The notes: generated by a model from the sequence alone, not told the origin. DNA of 64,000 nt from Sporosarcina gallistercoris (GCF_014836415.1 NZ_JACSQY010000002.1:62001-126000), one strand, 5' to 3'; shown: positions 25,721 through 34,406, counted from the first letter of the stretch. A program made the numbers and translations.

Positions 25721-26896
25721 ATGGAGTTTGAAAATTTGATCACCGACTTAGCGAAGCGTTTGACGGATGGTGCTTTTGTCCGCGCAACGTTCAGTCAACC
25801 ACGCACGAAAGCAGATGGTTTGTTGCGTATTAAAGCGAAACCTATTGAATTGAAAGGCGAGTTGCACATACAGTTTGAAGAACAGTTCGAACGTGTGCTC
25901 AATCACCATAATATTTCAGCCGAAGGGGTGGAACTATTCCTGACAAATGTATTGATGCGTTTTAAACAAGTACAAGCCGAATTCACAGGTGAAACAATAC
26001 AAATACAGCTGACTAAGAAATTTAAAGTTTCGTGGAAATCGAGTGTGACAGAAACGTCAAAAATCGCTGATTTGTCGCACAATCGCAAAAAGAATTATTT
26101 GCTCGAGGAAGGAACTCCTTATCCATTTCTCATACGCTTGGGCGTTCAGACTGCAGACGGGCGTATTAAGAAACAAAAACACGATAAGTTCAGACAGATC
26201 AATCGGTTCATTGAATATATCGATGACGCACTGACGCACCTTCCGAAAAATCGGACTGTACGGATTCTCGATTTCGGTTCTGGTAAGTCATATTTGACGT
26301 TCGCGTTGTATCATTATCTTCATATTGAAAAGGGCCTCGATATCCACGTGACTGGCCTCGATTTGAAGAAGGAAGTCATTGAAGAATGTTCGGAGATTGC
26401 GCGTGACCTTGAATACGATCGCCTGGAGTTTTTGGTGGGAGATATTAATGATTATGAGGATGAAACCTCGGTGGATATGGTGGTCACATTGCATGCGTGT
26501 GACACAGCGACGGATATGGCGCTTGCTCGTGCGGTTCGATGGGGAGCGAGCGTGATTTTGAGCGTTCCTTGTTGTCAGCATGAATTGTTCAGCCAAATCC
26601 AGTCGCCTGCGCTGGATGTGATGCTGCAGCATGGGCTCGTGAAGGAACGTTTTTCTGCACTGGCGACGGATTCGATGCGGGCGGAGCTGTTGACGCTCGC
26701 CGGATATGAGACACAGTTGCTGGAGTTCATCGACATGGCGCATACACCGAAAAACATTCTGATTCGGGCGTATCATTCAGGGAAGCAACCTTCTTCCGAA
26801 TCGGTTGGGCGGTATATGGCTTTCAGAGATCTGTTGAATGCGAAACCATTTTTGGAGAATGAATTGAAGTTGGATGTATTGAGTGAAGGGAAATAA
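25721..26896 (+). CDS. Class I SAM-dependent methyltransferase, substrate unknown
   Basis: This is a 391-residue protein. Residues 180-330 hold a Rossmann methyltransferase fold: motif I ILDFGSGKSYLTFALYHYL (about 187-205), motif II VTGLDLKKEVIEECSEIA, and a later VTLHACDTATDMALARA block followed by SVPCCQHEL. This layout, with a CDTATD-type motif, matches the Methyltransf_32 family, whose eukaryotic members include a glutathione-transferase C-terminal relative. The N-terminal 170 residues form an unassigned domain. AAAGGAG precedes the ATG, 45 bases after the nitroreductase, so the two may be an operon. Confidence 0.75.
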   Translation: MEFENLITDLAKRLTDGAFVRATFSQPRTKADGLLRIKAKPIELKGELHIQFEEQFERVLNHHNISAEGVELFLTNVLMRFKQVQAEFTGETIQIQLTKKFKVSWKSSVTETSKIADLSHNRKKNYLLEEGTPYPFLIRLGVQTADGRIKKQKHDKFRQINRFIEYIDDALTHLPKNRTVRILDFGSGKSYLTFALYHYLHIEKGLDIHVTGLDLKKEVIEECSEIARDLEYDRLEFLVGDINDYEDETSVDMVVTLHACDTATDMALARAVRWGASVILSVPCCQHELFSQIQSPALDVMLQHGLVKERFSALATDSMRAELLTLAGYETQLLEFIDMAHTPKNILIRAYHSGKQPSSESVGRYMAFRDLLNAKPFLENELKLDVLSEGK

Positions 26897-26903
26897 GTGG
26901 AGG

Positions 26904-26930
26904 GTACCTGCTGTTGCAGGTACTTTTTTT
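26904..26930 (+). terminator. Terminator of the methyltransferase gene
   Basis: GTACCTGC and GCAGGTAC arms with a TGTT loop and seven T residues. Confidence 0.9.
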
Positions 26931-26936
26931 GTGTGG

Positions 26937-27258
26937 ATTGAGCGGGTCGCGGGGGTGAAATGAGCGGGTGCTGACTCGGAATGAGCGGGTTGCGGGGCGG
27001 AACGGGCGGGTTCTGACTCGAAATGAGCGGATTGCGAGGCGAAACGGGCGGGTTCCAGTGCGGAACGAGCGGGTCGACCGAGGAAATGAGCGGGTTACGA
27101 GGCAAATTCCTTTTCCCACTCTCCACATCCCTAAATGCGCAGCGAAGCGGAGCACACCAATCAGGCTTGGTTTTAAATAAGGGAAAAGAAGGATTTGGCG
27201 CGAGGCGAAACGGGCGGGTTCTCCCACGAAATGAGCGGGTTGCGTGATGAAACGGGCA
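26937..27258. repeat. 21-bp tandem repeat array (ATGAGCGGGTT core), interrupted
   Basis: After a slightly longer first copy at 26937, seven exact-length 21-bp units run from 26960 to 27106, with consensus ATGAGCGGGTTNCGAGGCGAA and alternating ATGAGCGG/ACGGGCGG starts. A 103-bp non-repeat insert follows, then two complete and one decayed unit at 27210-27258. The insert is bordered by GGGAAAAG-type inverted arms (27107-27117 and 27181-27193). G-rich composition on the plus strand differs from its neighbours. The array lies between the ends of two converging genes. Because 21 is a multiple of 3, it produces spurious open frames on both strands (for example Asn-Pro-Leu-Ile-Ser repeats), which I do not regard as genes. 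Confidence 0.9.
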
Positions 27259-27304
27259 GCCCCCTCTCGCTTGATCACCTGATGAGGGATTTATCCATAG
27301 AATG

Positions 27305-27350
27305 AAAAAACGTCCGCGCTCCCACATGTGTGAGGAGGCGGACGTTCTTT
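27305..27350 (-). terminator. tcyP terminator
   Basis: AACGTCCGC (27309-27317) pairs with GCGGACGTT (27338-27346) around a loop with its own CACATGTG; T-run on the minus strand. It abuts the tcyP stop. Confidence 0.82.
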
Positions 27351-28744
27351 TACAATTCGGATACGGATGCGTCTCGTGCCATCACTTCATCGTACTTTGC
27401 ATTGTCAAGCTCCCCTGTCACTCGTGCGGTTGTGACCCCCGCTGTCATCGATCCGCTAACGTTTAGCGCCGTACGTCCCATGTCAATGAGTGGTTCGACG
27501 GAGATCAGAATACCTGCGAGCGCAATCGGGAGATTCAAAGCAGACAATACGAGGATTGCCGCAAACGTTGCGCCTCCTCCAACTCCCGCCACTCCGAACG
27601 AACTGATTGCGACAATCGCAACAAGTGTCAAAATGAATTGAACGTCAATTGGTTGACCGACTGTCGGCGCAATCATGACCGCGAGCATCGCTGGATAAAT
27701 TCCGGCACAGCCATTTTGGCCGATGGATAATCCAAATGACCCTGCGAAGTTCGCTATACCGTCTGGAACTCCAAGCCGCGTCGTCTGTGTGTTGAGTGTC
27801 AATGGCAACGTTCCCGCACTGGAACGGGAAGAGAACGCGAACAGTAAAGTGTCCCCTGCTTTCTTCACATACGTAATCGGGTTCAATCCAGTTGCTGCAA
27901 GAATGGCCAAGTGTACTAAGAACATGACAATCAATGCTGCATAGGAAGCAGCTACGAACTTACCGAGATTCACAATCGCGCCGTAATCAGACAGCGCAAC
28001 TGTCCGCGCCATGATCGCGAGAATCCCGTAAGGTGTGAGTCGTAGTACGATTTTCACAACTGCCATGATCAATGAATACACAGCATCGATCCCTTTTTGA
28101 ACTACCGCCGCCTGTTCAGGCTCTTTTCTCCGGATCGTCAAAAATGCGAATCCTAAAAATGCTGCAAAGATGACTACTCCGATTGTCGATGTGGGACGCG
28201 CGCCTGTGAAATCGAGGAACGGATTGGCTGGCAACAAATCCAGCAATTGTTCTGGCAGAACTTTATCCGAAACATCTGCAGCAGTCTCTTCTAACGTCAC
28301 TCCTCGAGAAATCTCCGCATCCCCTTGGACGATTTGCTCCGCGTCCAATCCGAACAAGAGAGCAGAACCGATTCCGATAAGTGCAGCAATTGCTGTTGTA
28401 CCAATAAGCAATCCTAAAATCAATGCCGCTTGTTTCCCGAAGTTCTTCCCGGCTGCCACTTTTGTAAAAGCGGTCAAAATCGAGATGAACACGAGTGGTA
28501 CGACGATCATTTGCAAGAGTTTAATATAGCCTGTGCCTATTATATTGAACCACGGAACCGATTGCTGAAGTGCGCTCGAATCCACTCCGTAACTGACGTG
28601 TAAAATAACACCATATAAAATACCAAGCCCTAACCCTGTAAACACCCGTTTTGAAAAGGAAACATGTTTGCGGTTCATCCAAAACAATATACTCGCTAAC
28701 AGAAGCAATCCTGCCACATTCAATAACACAAATCCTGTCTCCAT
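27350..28744 (-). CDS. tcyP: L-cystine:cation symporter TcyP
   Basis: This is a 464-residue dicarboxylate/amino acid:cation symporter (SLC1-like). Helix-hairpin features are visible: LLQMIVVPLVFISILTAF near residue 78, the serine-rich re-entrant loop FAFSSRSSAGTLPLTLN near 300, and SFGLSIGQNGCAGIYPAMLAVMIAP near 333. The sequence resembles B. subtilis TcyP (YhcL), a major cystine importer, more than the glutamate transporter GltP. AAAGGAGG precedes ATG 28744, and a consensus-like promoter lies 70 bases upstream. Sulfur-responsive control would be expected but no clear operator was identified. Confidence 0.85.
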   Translation of the reverse strand: METGFVLLNVAGLLLLASILFWMNRKHVSFSKRVFTGLGLGILYGVILHVSYGVDSSALQQSVPWFNIIGTGYIKLLQMIVVPLVFISILTAFTKVAAGKNFGKQAALILGLLIGTTAIAALIGIGSALLFGLDAEQIVQGDAEISRGVTLEETAADVSDKVLPEQLLDLLPANPFLDFTGARPTSTIGVVIFAAFLGFAFLTIRRKEPEQAAVVQKGIDAVYSLIMAVVKIVLRLTPYGILAIMARTVALSDYGAIVNLGKFVAASYAALIVMFLVHLAILAATGLNPITYVKKAGDTLLFAFSSRSSAGTLPLTLNTQTTRLGVPDGIANFAGSFGLSIGQNGCAGIYPAMLAVMIAPTVGQPIDVQFILTLVAIVAISSFGVAGVGGGATFAAILVLSALNLPIALAGILISVEPLIDMGRTALNVSGSMTAGVTTARVTGELDNAKYDEVMARDASVSEL

Positions 28745-28791
28745 CCCAACGTCCTCCTTTGTAGTTAATTTATGATTTTCTAATACAGTTT

Positions 28792-28820
28792 ATCTTATGT
28801 AGTTAATCCCTATATGTCAA
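28792..28820 (-). promoter_or_regulatory. tcyP sigma-A promoter
   Basis: The minus strand has TTGACA (28820-28815), a 17-bp spacer and TAAGAT (28797-28792). An AATTCCTAG sequence lies directly upstream of the -35, where an activator or CymR-like repressor might act; that part is speculative. Confidence 0.7.
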
Positions 28821-28975
28821 CTAGGAATTAACGTTTTCTCCTCGATTTCTAGGAAACTGGATGTCGAAGTGCAAAGGAACAGCTTGACTAGAGGTTTTAT
28901 AATTCAAAATGAGTTCCAAGTGCATACAAACTTTGCTACAATGAACAAAATCTACTACGCAAATGGAGGGATTAC

Positions 28976-29515
28976 ATGTTTACACTGCCGGTTTCAGAAA
29001 CGGTGTCACTGAAGTTATTTGAACAAGAGGATGCTGCTAGCATTTTCTTTCTGGTCAATGAATCCCGGAATCATTTGCGGGAATGGCTGCCATGGGTCGA
29101 CGGTGCACTCTCTCCGGAAAGCTATCGGCCTGTCATTGAAATGTGGCTGAAACAGTTTGCAGAACATAATGGGTTCCAGGCTGGTATTTTGTACAATGGC
29201 GAACTGGCAGGAATGATCGGATTCCATAAGATCGATTGGATGAACAAAAGTACGAGTCTGGGTTATTGGATCGGGGATCGGTTTCAAGGTCACGGGATTA
29301 TGACGGAGTCAGTTCGTGCTATGATTGGTTATGCGTTTTCCACATACAAGTTGAATCGAATCGAGATCCGTTGCGGAGTCGAAAATGTAAAAAGCCGGGC
29401 AATCCCTGAGCGTCTCGGTTTTCATCTTGAAGGGATCCAGCGCGATGGCGAGTTTCTGTATGATCATTTCCATGATTTAGCTGTCTATAGCATTCTTGCA
29501 CGTGAGTGGAACTAA
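28976..29515 (+). CDS. GNAT acetyltransferase (RimJ/RimL ribosomal-protein type)
   Basis: This is a 179-residue N-acetyltransferase. The fold starts with VSLKLFEQEDAASIFFLVNESRNHLREWLPWVD (the Trp-rich motif of the RimL/YdaF group). Acetyl-CoA binding motif A is seen as LGYWIGDRFQGHGIMTESVRAMIGYAF near residue 95, and NRIEIRCGVENVKSRAIPERLGFHLEG near 122. These resemble ribosomal-protein serine acetyltransferases such as B. subtilis YdaF; many relatives modify antibiotics or polyamines, so the substrate is open. ATG 28976 follows ATGGAGG. A terminator follows directly. Confidence 0.85.
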   Translation: MFTLPVSETVSLKLFEQEDAASIFFLVNESRNHLREWLPWVDGALSPESYRPVIEMWLKQFAEHNGFQAGILYNGELAGMIGFHKIDWMNKSTSLGYWIGDRFQGHGIMTESVRAMIGYAFSTYKLNRIEIRCGVENVKSRAIPERLGFHLEGIQRDGEFLYDHFHDLAVYSILAREWN

Positions 29516-29526
29516 TTCATCCCCTT

Positions 29527-29562
29527 CAGCTATTTCTCCTTAAAAAGAGAGTAGCTGTTTTT
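29527..29562 (+). terminator. Terminator of the GNAT gene
   Basis: CAGCTA...TAGCTG arms with an additional TCTC/GAGA pairing and a TTTTTC run. Confidence 0.75.
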
Positions 29563-29720
29563 CTTTGCAGGCGAGTCACTGAATCACACACCTCCACCAT
29601 CGACTCGGGTACATCAAACAGCAAGTACTTTTTAGAATTTCAACAGAATAAATCTCGTTATAGCCATTTCATGCATCGTCTAGTTCAGTTTTGTAATCCT
29701 CCATTCATGTAAAGTTTATG

Positions 29721-29749
29721 TATAAAGGGTAAACTGTTTAAATAGTTTA
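29721..29749 (+). promoter_or_regulatory. -10 element and inverted repeat upstream of the MFS exporter
   Basis: A TATAAA at 29721-29726 is followed at once by TAAACT-N8-AGTTTA (29730-29749), an AT-rich dyad of the size used by TetR-family repressors of exporters. No regulator gene is adjacent; the call is tentative. Confidence 0.4.
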
Positions 29750-29782
29750 TTTACTCAGGAATTCTGTAGAGGAGGTTGTCTA

Positions 29783-31405
29783 ATGGCAGTTGAAAAAACT
29801 TCTAAAGTGAATCTCGGCTTCGTTATTTTGTTAGTTGGCGTGTTCATGGCGGCTCTGGATAACGGGATTATTAGTGCGGCACTTACCACCATCAACACCT
29901 CGTTCGACGTAAGTGCTACACAAGGATCTTGGGGGATTACTTTGTACACGCTTGGTCTTGCAGTAATGACACCGATCGTCGGTAAACTGGCTGACCGGTA
30001 TGGACGGAAAAAACTCTTCCTCATCGAAATTGTGATCTTTACCATTGGTTCCCTTGGAGTAGCGCTCAGTCCGAATTTCACGCTCTTTCTTGCAGCGCGT
30101 TTGCTCCAATCATTTGGTGGCGGGGGTATTTTCATAATTGCGAGCTCCCATGTATTAAGTACGTTTACGAAAGAAAAACAAGGCAGCATGCTAGGACTTC
30201 TAGGCGGCATGAACGGGATCGCGTCAGTTGTCGGTCCGAACATCGGAAGTTTCCTGATCGACCTAACAGGAAACTGGCATTGGCTATTTTTAATCAACGT
30301 TCCTATCGGGATAGCACTCGTCGCAGTCGGGTTCTTCTCATTGAAAGAAACAAAATCCTACGTCATGTCTAAAATCGACTTTCTCGGGATATCGTTATTA
30401 TCCTTCTCGATTCTCAGTGTCATGTTTGCCATTAACAATATCGGCCGTGGCGGTTCGTTCGCGGATGTATTCATCAAATGGAGTGTCCTCGGACTTCTTA
30501 TTCTCGGTGTCCTCATTTTCGCGGCATTGATCTTTGTTGAAAAGCGCAACGAACAAGGGGATGAAATCGACCCGATTCTTCCTTACAGTCTGCTTCGTAA
30601 GCCAACTTATGCGATGACAATGGTGATGGGATTATTGTCAGGGACGTTCATCGGTGCGATTATTTTCATCCCGTCCTTTGCTCAGCAGATCCTTGGGGTT
30701 TCAGCCGCGAAGTCAGGATATTGGATGACACCTCTTGCGCTCGCTTCAGGTATCGGAGCTGGGGGCGGCGGTTATTTTGTCGATAAAAAAGGGCCTGTCA
30801 AGACTCTGATTTTCGCTGGAATTATTGGAATCATCGGCTTTGGGGGTCTTGGGTATTTTGCAGATACTAAATTGCTGTTCATCATCTTCTCCGTCATTGC
30901 AGGTGCGGGATTCGGCTTTGTACTCGGTGCACCGCTCACTGTTCTTACGTCTAACGCTGCAGGTACGCAAAAGGGCTCTGCGATTGGTACCCTTTCCGTA
31001 GCGCGCCAAGTAGGATTGACCATTTCTCCTACGATTTTTGCAGCGTTCATTCAAAATGGGTTCAGTAAAATCGGAGACTTGGTTCCTCAAAAATTGAAAG
31101 AACACGGAATCGACCCTAGTCAACTTCCTGAAGGGTCTATGGAGGAATTGGCGGGTAGCAGTTATGGGGATTTGCAAGCTAAGATCGATCAGATCCCTGC
31201 ACCTGAAGTGAGAGAAGCGCTTCATGAAGCTTTCCAACAAGCTGCTCACTCAGCCTATGAGCCGATCTATTTGACGACTGCCGTCATGGCGCTTCTTATA
31301 ATCATCATCTCTATTGTGTTCAGCAAACAGTTTAACCAAGATGCCATTGAAAGCGATCGGTTGGATACACAGGAAAAACATCTGACTGCTTCAGAAAACG
31401 AATAA
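29783..31405 (+). CDS. DHA2-family multidrug MFS exporter (EmrB/QacA type, 14 helices)
   Basis: This is a 540-residue proton-driven exporter. The DHA2 signature is complete: motif D1 LDNGIISAALTTINTSF near residue 25, motif A GKLADRYGRKKLFL near 68-81, motif C GLLGGMNGIASVVGPNIGS near 138. A soluble loop of about 65 residues before the last helix (LKEHGIDPSQLPEGS to HEAFQQAAHSAYEP) is characteristic. Substrates of this group include dyes, quaternary ammonium compounds and antibiotics; none can be named. AGAGGAGG precedes the ATG. The gene stands alone with an inverted repeat upstream. Confidence 0.87.
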   Translation: MAVEKTSKVNLGFVILLVGVFMAALDNGIISAALTTINTSFDVSATQGSWGITLYTLGLAVMTPIVGKLADRYGRKKLFLIEIVIFTIGSLGVALSPNFTLFLAARLLQSFGGGGIFIIASSHVLSTFTKEKQGSMLGLLGGMNGIASVVGPNIGSFLIDLTGNWHWLFLINVPIGIALVAVGFFSLKETKSYVMSKIDFLGISLLSFSILSVMFAINNIGRGGSFADVFIKWSVLGLLILGVLIFAALIFVEKRNEQGDEIDPILPYSLLRKPTYAMTMVMGLLSGTFIGAIIFIPSFAQQILGVSAAKSGYWMTPLALASGIGAGGGGYFVDKKGPVKTLIFAGIIGIIGFGGLGYFADTKLLFIIFSVIAGAGFGFVLGAPLTVLTSNAAGTQKGSAIGTLSVARQVGLTISPTIFAAFIQNGFSKIGDLVPQKLKEHGIDPSQLPEGSMEELAGSSYGDLQAKIDQIPAPEVREALHEAFQQAAHSAYEPIYLTTAVMALLIIIISIVFSKQFNQDAIESDRLDTQEKHLTASENE

Positions 31406-31421
31406 AACCATTTCCACAGCC

Positions 31422-31450
31422 GTTCAGGACGATCCTGAACGGTTTTTTAC
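31422..31450 (+). terminator. Terminator of the MFS exporter
   Basis: CCGTTCAGGA and TCCTGAACGG arms with a three-base loop and six T residues. Confidence 0.92.
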
Positions 31451-31483
31451 ATAATAAAATCCGAAGCTTCGGCACACTTCGGA

Positions 31484-32059
31484 TTACTCTTTCCATTCCA
31501 CCTTCAACAAAAGGCAGCGATCATAGGCTTGAAGCTGTTCCAACGCTTTGTCATCGCTCATGTTGAACGTCTGCACCCTACCGCTAGCCGAGACGATGTA
31601 GTATGCAAGATAAGAGACTTCGCCTTGTTTCAATGTAAGCTCACTTTCAAAGGCAGGCATTAATGTCGATCCTCCTGGCATCGCTTCTAGCTCAGGCAGT
31701 AACCGTCCGTCTGGTGAGCTGAAAAGAATTCGTTCTATCGTATTTTCATCTGTCTGTTCAACCCCAAAAGCGATTAGGGGTGCTTGCTGTTCTGCGGAAC
31801 CATTCCATGGAATTTCCGCAAGCGTCCCTACGTATTCCCCGTGTTCATATTGTTCAATGGTGAATTGTATGCTTTTGCCCTCGGGCAATGTGTCTTTAGA
31901 AGTGAAATGCATGGCTTCCATTCCACCCGCACTGTAGATTAACTGCTGTTCATCCTCCGTCAACACTCTCTGTGTCAACGTGATGGACTTGCCTCCGAAA
32001 CATCCGGCTAACAACAACGCTGCTACTAACCAAATTCCAGCTGCACCAATCCGTTTCAC
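31484..32059 (-). CDS. Lipoprotein of unknown function
   Basis: This is a 191-residue secreted lipoprotein: positively charged start, hydrophobic stretch and lipobox LLAGC near residue 20. The mature part (FTIEQYEHGEYVGTLAEIPW, then LLPELEAMPGGSTLMPAFESEL) looks like an all-beta domain, but I do not recognise a family. GTG 32059 is chosen because AAAGGGG is six bases upstream; an ATG six bases earlier touches that site. It lies 24 bases after the Dph6-type gene on the same strand, so it may be its operon partner. Confidence 0.7.
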   Translation of the reverse strand: MKRIGAAGIWLVAALLLAGCFGGKSITLTQRVLTEDEQQLIYSAGGMEAMHFTSKDTLPEGKSIQFTIEQYEHGEYVGTLAEIPWNGSAEQQAPLIAFGVEQTDENTIERILFSSPDGRLLPELEAMPGGSTLMPAFESELTLKQGEVSYLAYYIVSASGRVQTFNMSDDKALEQLQAYDRCLLLKVEWKE

Positions 32060-32083
32060 ACGCATCCCCTTTGTTTGTCAGCG

Positions 32084-32743
32084 TTATCCTACAACATTTG
32101 TCGGCAAAAAGATGTAGTCTCCCTTTTCCACCCGTTCCCCGAATTCAAGCGGAACCCGCTCACTGAAAATCGGACCATCTGCAACGACAGTATGGAACTC
32201 TCCGGACTCTCCACAACTATCGATTCCGAGGGTATCGAGTTCATCCATCAATTCAATCGTAAATCGTTGTCCGAGAAAACGTCCCGGCATCCGACTCGTA
32301 TTGACTACAATAATATACGCTTCAAATCCAGCGGCAATGAATTCCTCCAATAATTGTCGTCTCGGGATGAGCCATAACGGATGCAGCGCTGACATTCCTG
32401 CTTTCTCACAGGTTTTCTGCACCCAGACTCTATGTTCTTCCAAATCGATATCCCCGAAGACGCCGTACGGAATCCCCGACTCGGTACATTCCTTCATAGC
32501 GTCTACAAATTCATGTTCATAGGATTCCCATGAGGCTTGGCGCTTCATGAAGGGAACATCCATTCTCTCTGCTTGTGCACGTATCACTGATTCAGGTAAT
32601 GCATGGGCTCGCGATCGATCCGCTTCTTCTTCAAACATCGTCCACACACGTGCAAGACTATCCCCGTTCTGTACAGCTTTGTAGACAGCCATGGCAGAGT
32701 CCTTTCCTCCGCTCCAAGATGCTATGAATTTACGTGCAGTCAT
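32084..32743 (-). CDS. Dph6-related ATP pyrophosphatase
   Basis: This is a 219-residue PP-loop ATPase: the SWSGGKDSAMAVYKA motif lies at residues 9-23, and the family-specific GESGEFHTVVADGP near 178. In eukaryotes and archaea Dph6 amidates diphthine on EF-2; bacteria lack diphthamide, so the bacterial protein must act on another acid, via an adenylate, to form an amide. Its substrate is unknown. TTGGAGGG precedes ATG 32743. The downstream lipoprotein gene may share its transcript. Confidence 0.85.
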   Translation of the reverse strand: MTARKFIASWSGGKDSAMAVYKAVQNGDSLARVWTMFEEEADRSRAHALPESVIRAQAERMDVPFMKRQASWESYEHEFVDAMKECTESGIPYGVFGDIDLEEHRVWVQKTCEKAGMSALHPLWLIPRRQLLEEFIAAGFEAYIIVVNTSRMPGRFLGQRFTIELMDELDTLGIDSCGESGEFHTVVADGPIFSERVPLEFGERVEKGDYIFLPTNVVG

Positions 32744-32796
32744 AAGATTCCCTCCAAAGTTTGAATTATTAAAAGTATAGCAAACTTCCTTTGAAT

Positions 32797-32834
32797 AACA
32801 AGAACCCCCATGCCACTGGCAAGGGGTTCTTGTT
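32797..32834 (-). terminator. Terminator of the HExxH-protein gene
   Basis: AACAAGAACCCC (32797-32808) pairs with GGGGTTCTTGTT (32823-32834); it follows the stop of the minus-strand gene. Confidence 0.85.
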
Positions 32835-33390
32835 ATTCATCAATTAGAGCTGTTTCGGCTGCTACTAGCCCATCATAAATGATACGATCTTTTGAAAAAG
32901 CTTGTTGATAAGTAGCTAAACCATGCAGTTTCATCTGTACCATACATGTTGTACTCACAAGCTGATACGTGTTATTCAGTCGCTCAGCATGATTCCATGC
33001 AGTCTCTTCAAAAAGATAGTCTTGGTCGTTTTCATCGACCAACTTTTTCAGAAGGTGCGTACTGCTATATAATTCTTGCTGATCATGCTTCCTTTTCAAT
33101 TCGATGACTTCACGTGTTCCCGGCAGCGATGCGAGTAATGCCTTTCGATCGAGTGCATGCCCTAGTTCGTGGAGGGTCAAAGCCTGGACGTACTCGTTCA
33201 AAGGGAACCCGTTCTTCATTTCATCTTTCGCACTGAGTAACCGATCGCTGTCCACAAGAATGCAATGTTGGATAAAATCATACATCATATTCACACCTGT
33301 ATTCCTTGGTATCACATTAAGTTCCATTCCAACAGCAGCAATTGTCTTACGAATAATCAGTTGAATCTCTTGTTCCATACAATCGTCCAT
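32833..33390 (-). CDS. Putative gluzincin-type metalloprotein (HELGH motif)
   Basis: This is a 185-residue soluble protein of no family I can name. TLHELGHALDRK, at about residue 86, is a canonical HExxH zinc-binding helix with the G found in minigluzincins, and EETAWNHAERL about 50 residues later supplies a plausible third ligand glutamate. The segment before it (YDFIQHCILVDSDRLLSAKDEM) is compatible with a metallopeptidase beta-sheet edge. No signal peptide is visible, so it would act in the cytoplasm. ATG 33390 follows AAGGGAAGAG; ATG 33378 and an upstream start at 33426 are alternatives. Activity is inferred from motifs only. Confidence 0.65.
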   Translation of the reverse strand: MDDCMEQEIQLIIRKTIAAVGMELNVIPRNTGVNMMYDFIQHCILVDSDRLLSAKDEMKNGFPLNEYVQALTLHELGHALDRKALLASLPGTREVIELKRKHDQQELYSSTHLLKKLVDENDQDYLFEETAWNHAERLNNTYQLVSTTCMVQMKLHGLATYQQAFSKDRIIYDGLVAAETALIDE

Positions 33391-33617
33391 TCTCTTCCCT
33401 TGCTCTCTCTCTTTATATCCTTTCACTTAAAAAATGGAAAGGTGGTGTTCAGTTTAAATCGATTTCTACCCTAGTGCAATAACTTATGATAGTTTTCATG
33501 AATTCATCACAATTTCTGAAGAATCTCGTGACATTACATTTTAAGCTTTTAAAAAAACTGTTCGGAGAGCTAGGTCTTACACGCTCCCGAACAGCCAAGT
33601 ATTGTTGTACGCCTTAT

Positions 33618-34124
33618 TTACATCGCTTTTTTAAGCTGCAGTGATTCAATCGTGTCTTTCAATTGTTTCAAGTGGCGTTTTTCATGCAACCCGACGAACG
33701 GGAACCATTGACATAATGGTATTTGCCCAAAAATCGGATGCTTGCATGATTTTTTCATCAACGCCTCTTTGTTGCTGCTATCGTACACATCCAGTAAAAA
33801 CAGCCGTGATGTGTGTAATTCCTGTTTCATCTCGCATAGCGTCTTAAATGTATCCGAAGGAACTGTTCGTCCTGGAGCTTCCACTTTAATAATACGGTTC
33901 GTTGAAATGGAAATCGGCTTCTTCATCGCTTTCGGGCTTTCCGGATTCTTTAGTTCCTTTGCCACATTCGAGGCGATGAGCGTTTCCATGAGCGAGAGAT
34001 GCTCGAGGATTTGTTTCGGTGACCAGCCACCATTGGCAGGTTTCCGATTGAGTTCCTCATTCGTCAGTCCCTGGACTGCTTGTAAAATCTTTTTACGCAC
34101 TTTGTTATTGCCTTCAAAAACCAT
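33618..34124 (-). CDS. DinB-family (YfiT/DinB-like) protein
   Basis: This is a 168-residue four-helix-bundle protein. NGGWSPKQILEHLSLMETLIASNV near residue 30 holds the first family histidine, and the C-terminal HEKRHLKQL near 150 provides the others. Such proteins bind a divalent metal and many act as thiol-dependent transferases (bacillithiol or mycothiol). The reaction is unknown. ATG 34124 has TAGGAGGGG upstream, so an earlier in-frame start at 34157 is unlikely. Confidence 0.82.
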   Translation of the reverse strand: MVFEGNNKVRKKILQAVQGLTNEELNRKPANGGWSPKQILEHLSLMETLIASNVAKELKNPESPKAMKKPISISTNRIIKVEAPGRTVPSDTFKTLCEMKQELHTSRLFLLDVYDSSNKEALMKKSCKHPIFGQIPLCQWFPFVGLHEKRHLKQLKDTIESLQLKKAM

Positions 34125-34368
34125 AGTACCCCTCCTACGCGGTTTTCGCGTCTGCATTCTCTCTGAAATATATTAGAAGCATACGCTCATATTCAAGAAA
34201 AAGGAACCCTAATTCCAACTGTCAGAATAGTAAATGTACACCCTTTTTCCAGCTCATCAGACATCGATCATAGACCACCTTTCAATTGAATACAACCTTT
34301 ATGGGTTAAGCCTAGTATAAAAGGGTTTTCGGATGGTTTCTGCAAGTAAAAAAAGAGACTTCGGACCT

Positions 34369-34400
34369 AAAAAACAGGCTCTCCTAAGAGAACCTGTTTC
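34369..34400 (-). terminator. Terminator of the PCYCGC lipoprotein gene
   Basis: AAACAGGTTCTC and GAGAGCCTGTTT arms on the minus strand with a T-run. Confidence 0.85.
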
Positions 34401-34406
34401 CTTATT

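Noticed and set aside
26773..27327. Proline-rich repetitive reading frames through the 21-bp array (both strands)
   Set aside because: They arise because 21 is divisible by three and the repeat has few stops; there is no ribosome site, and they overlap the methyltransferase gene and its terminator.
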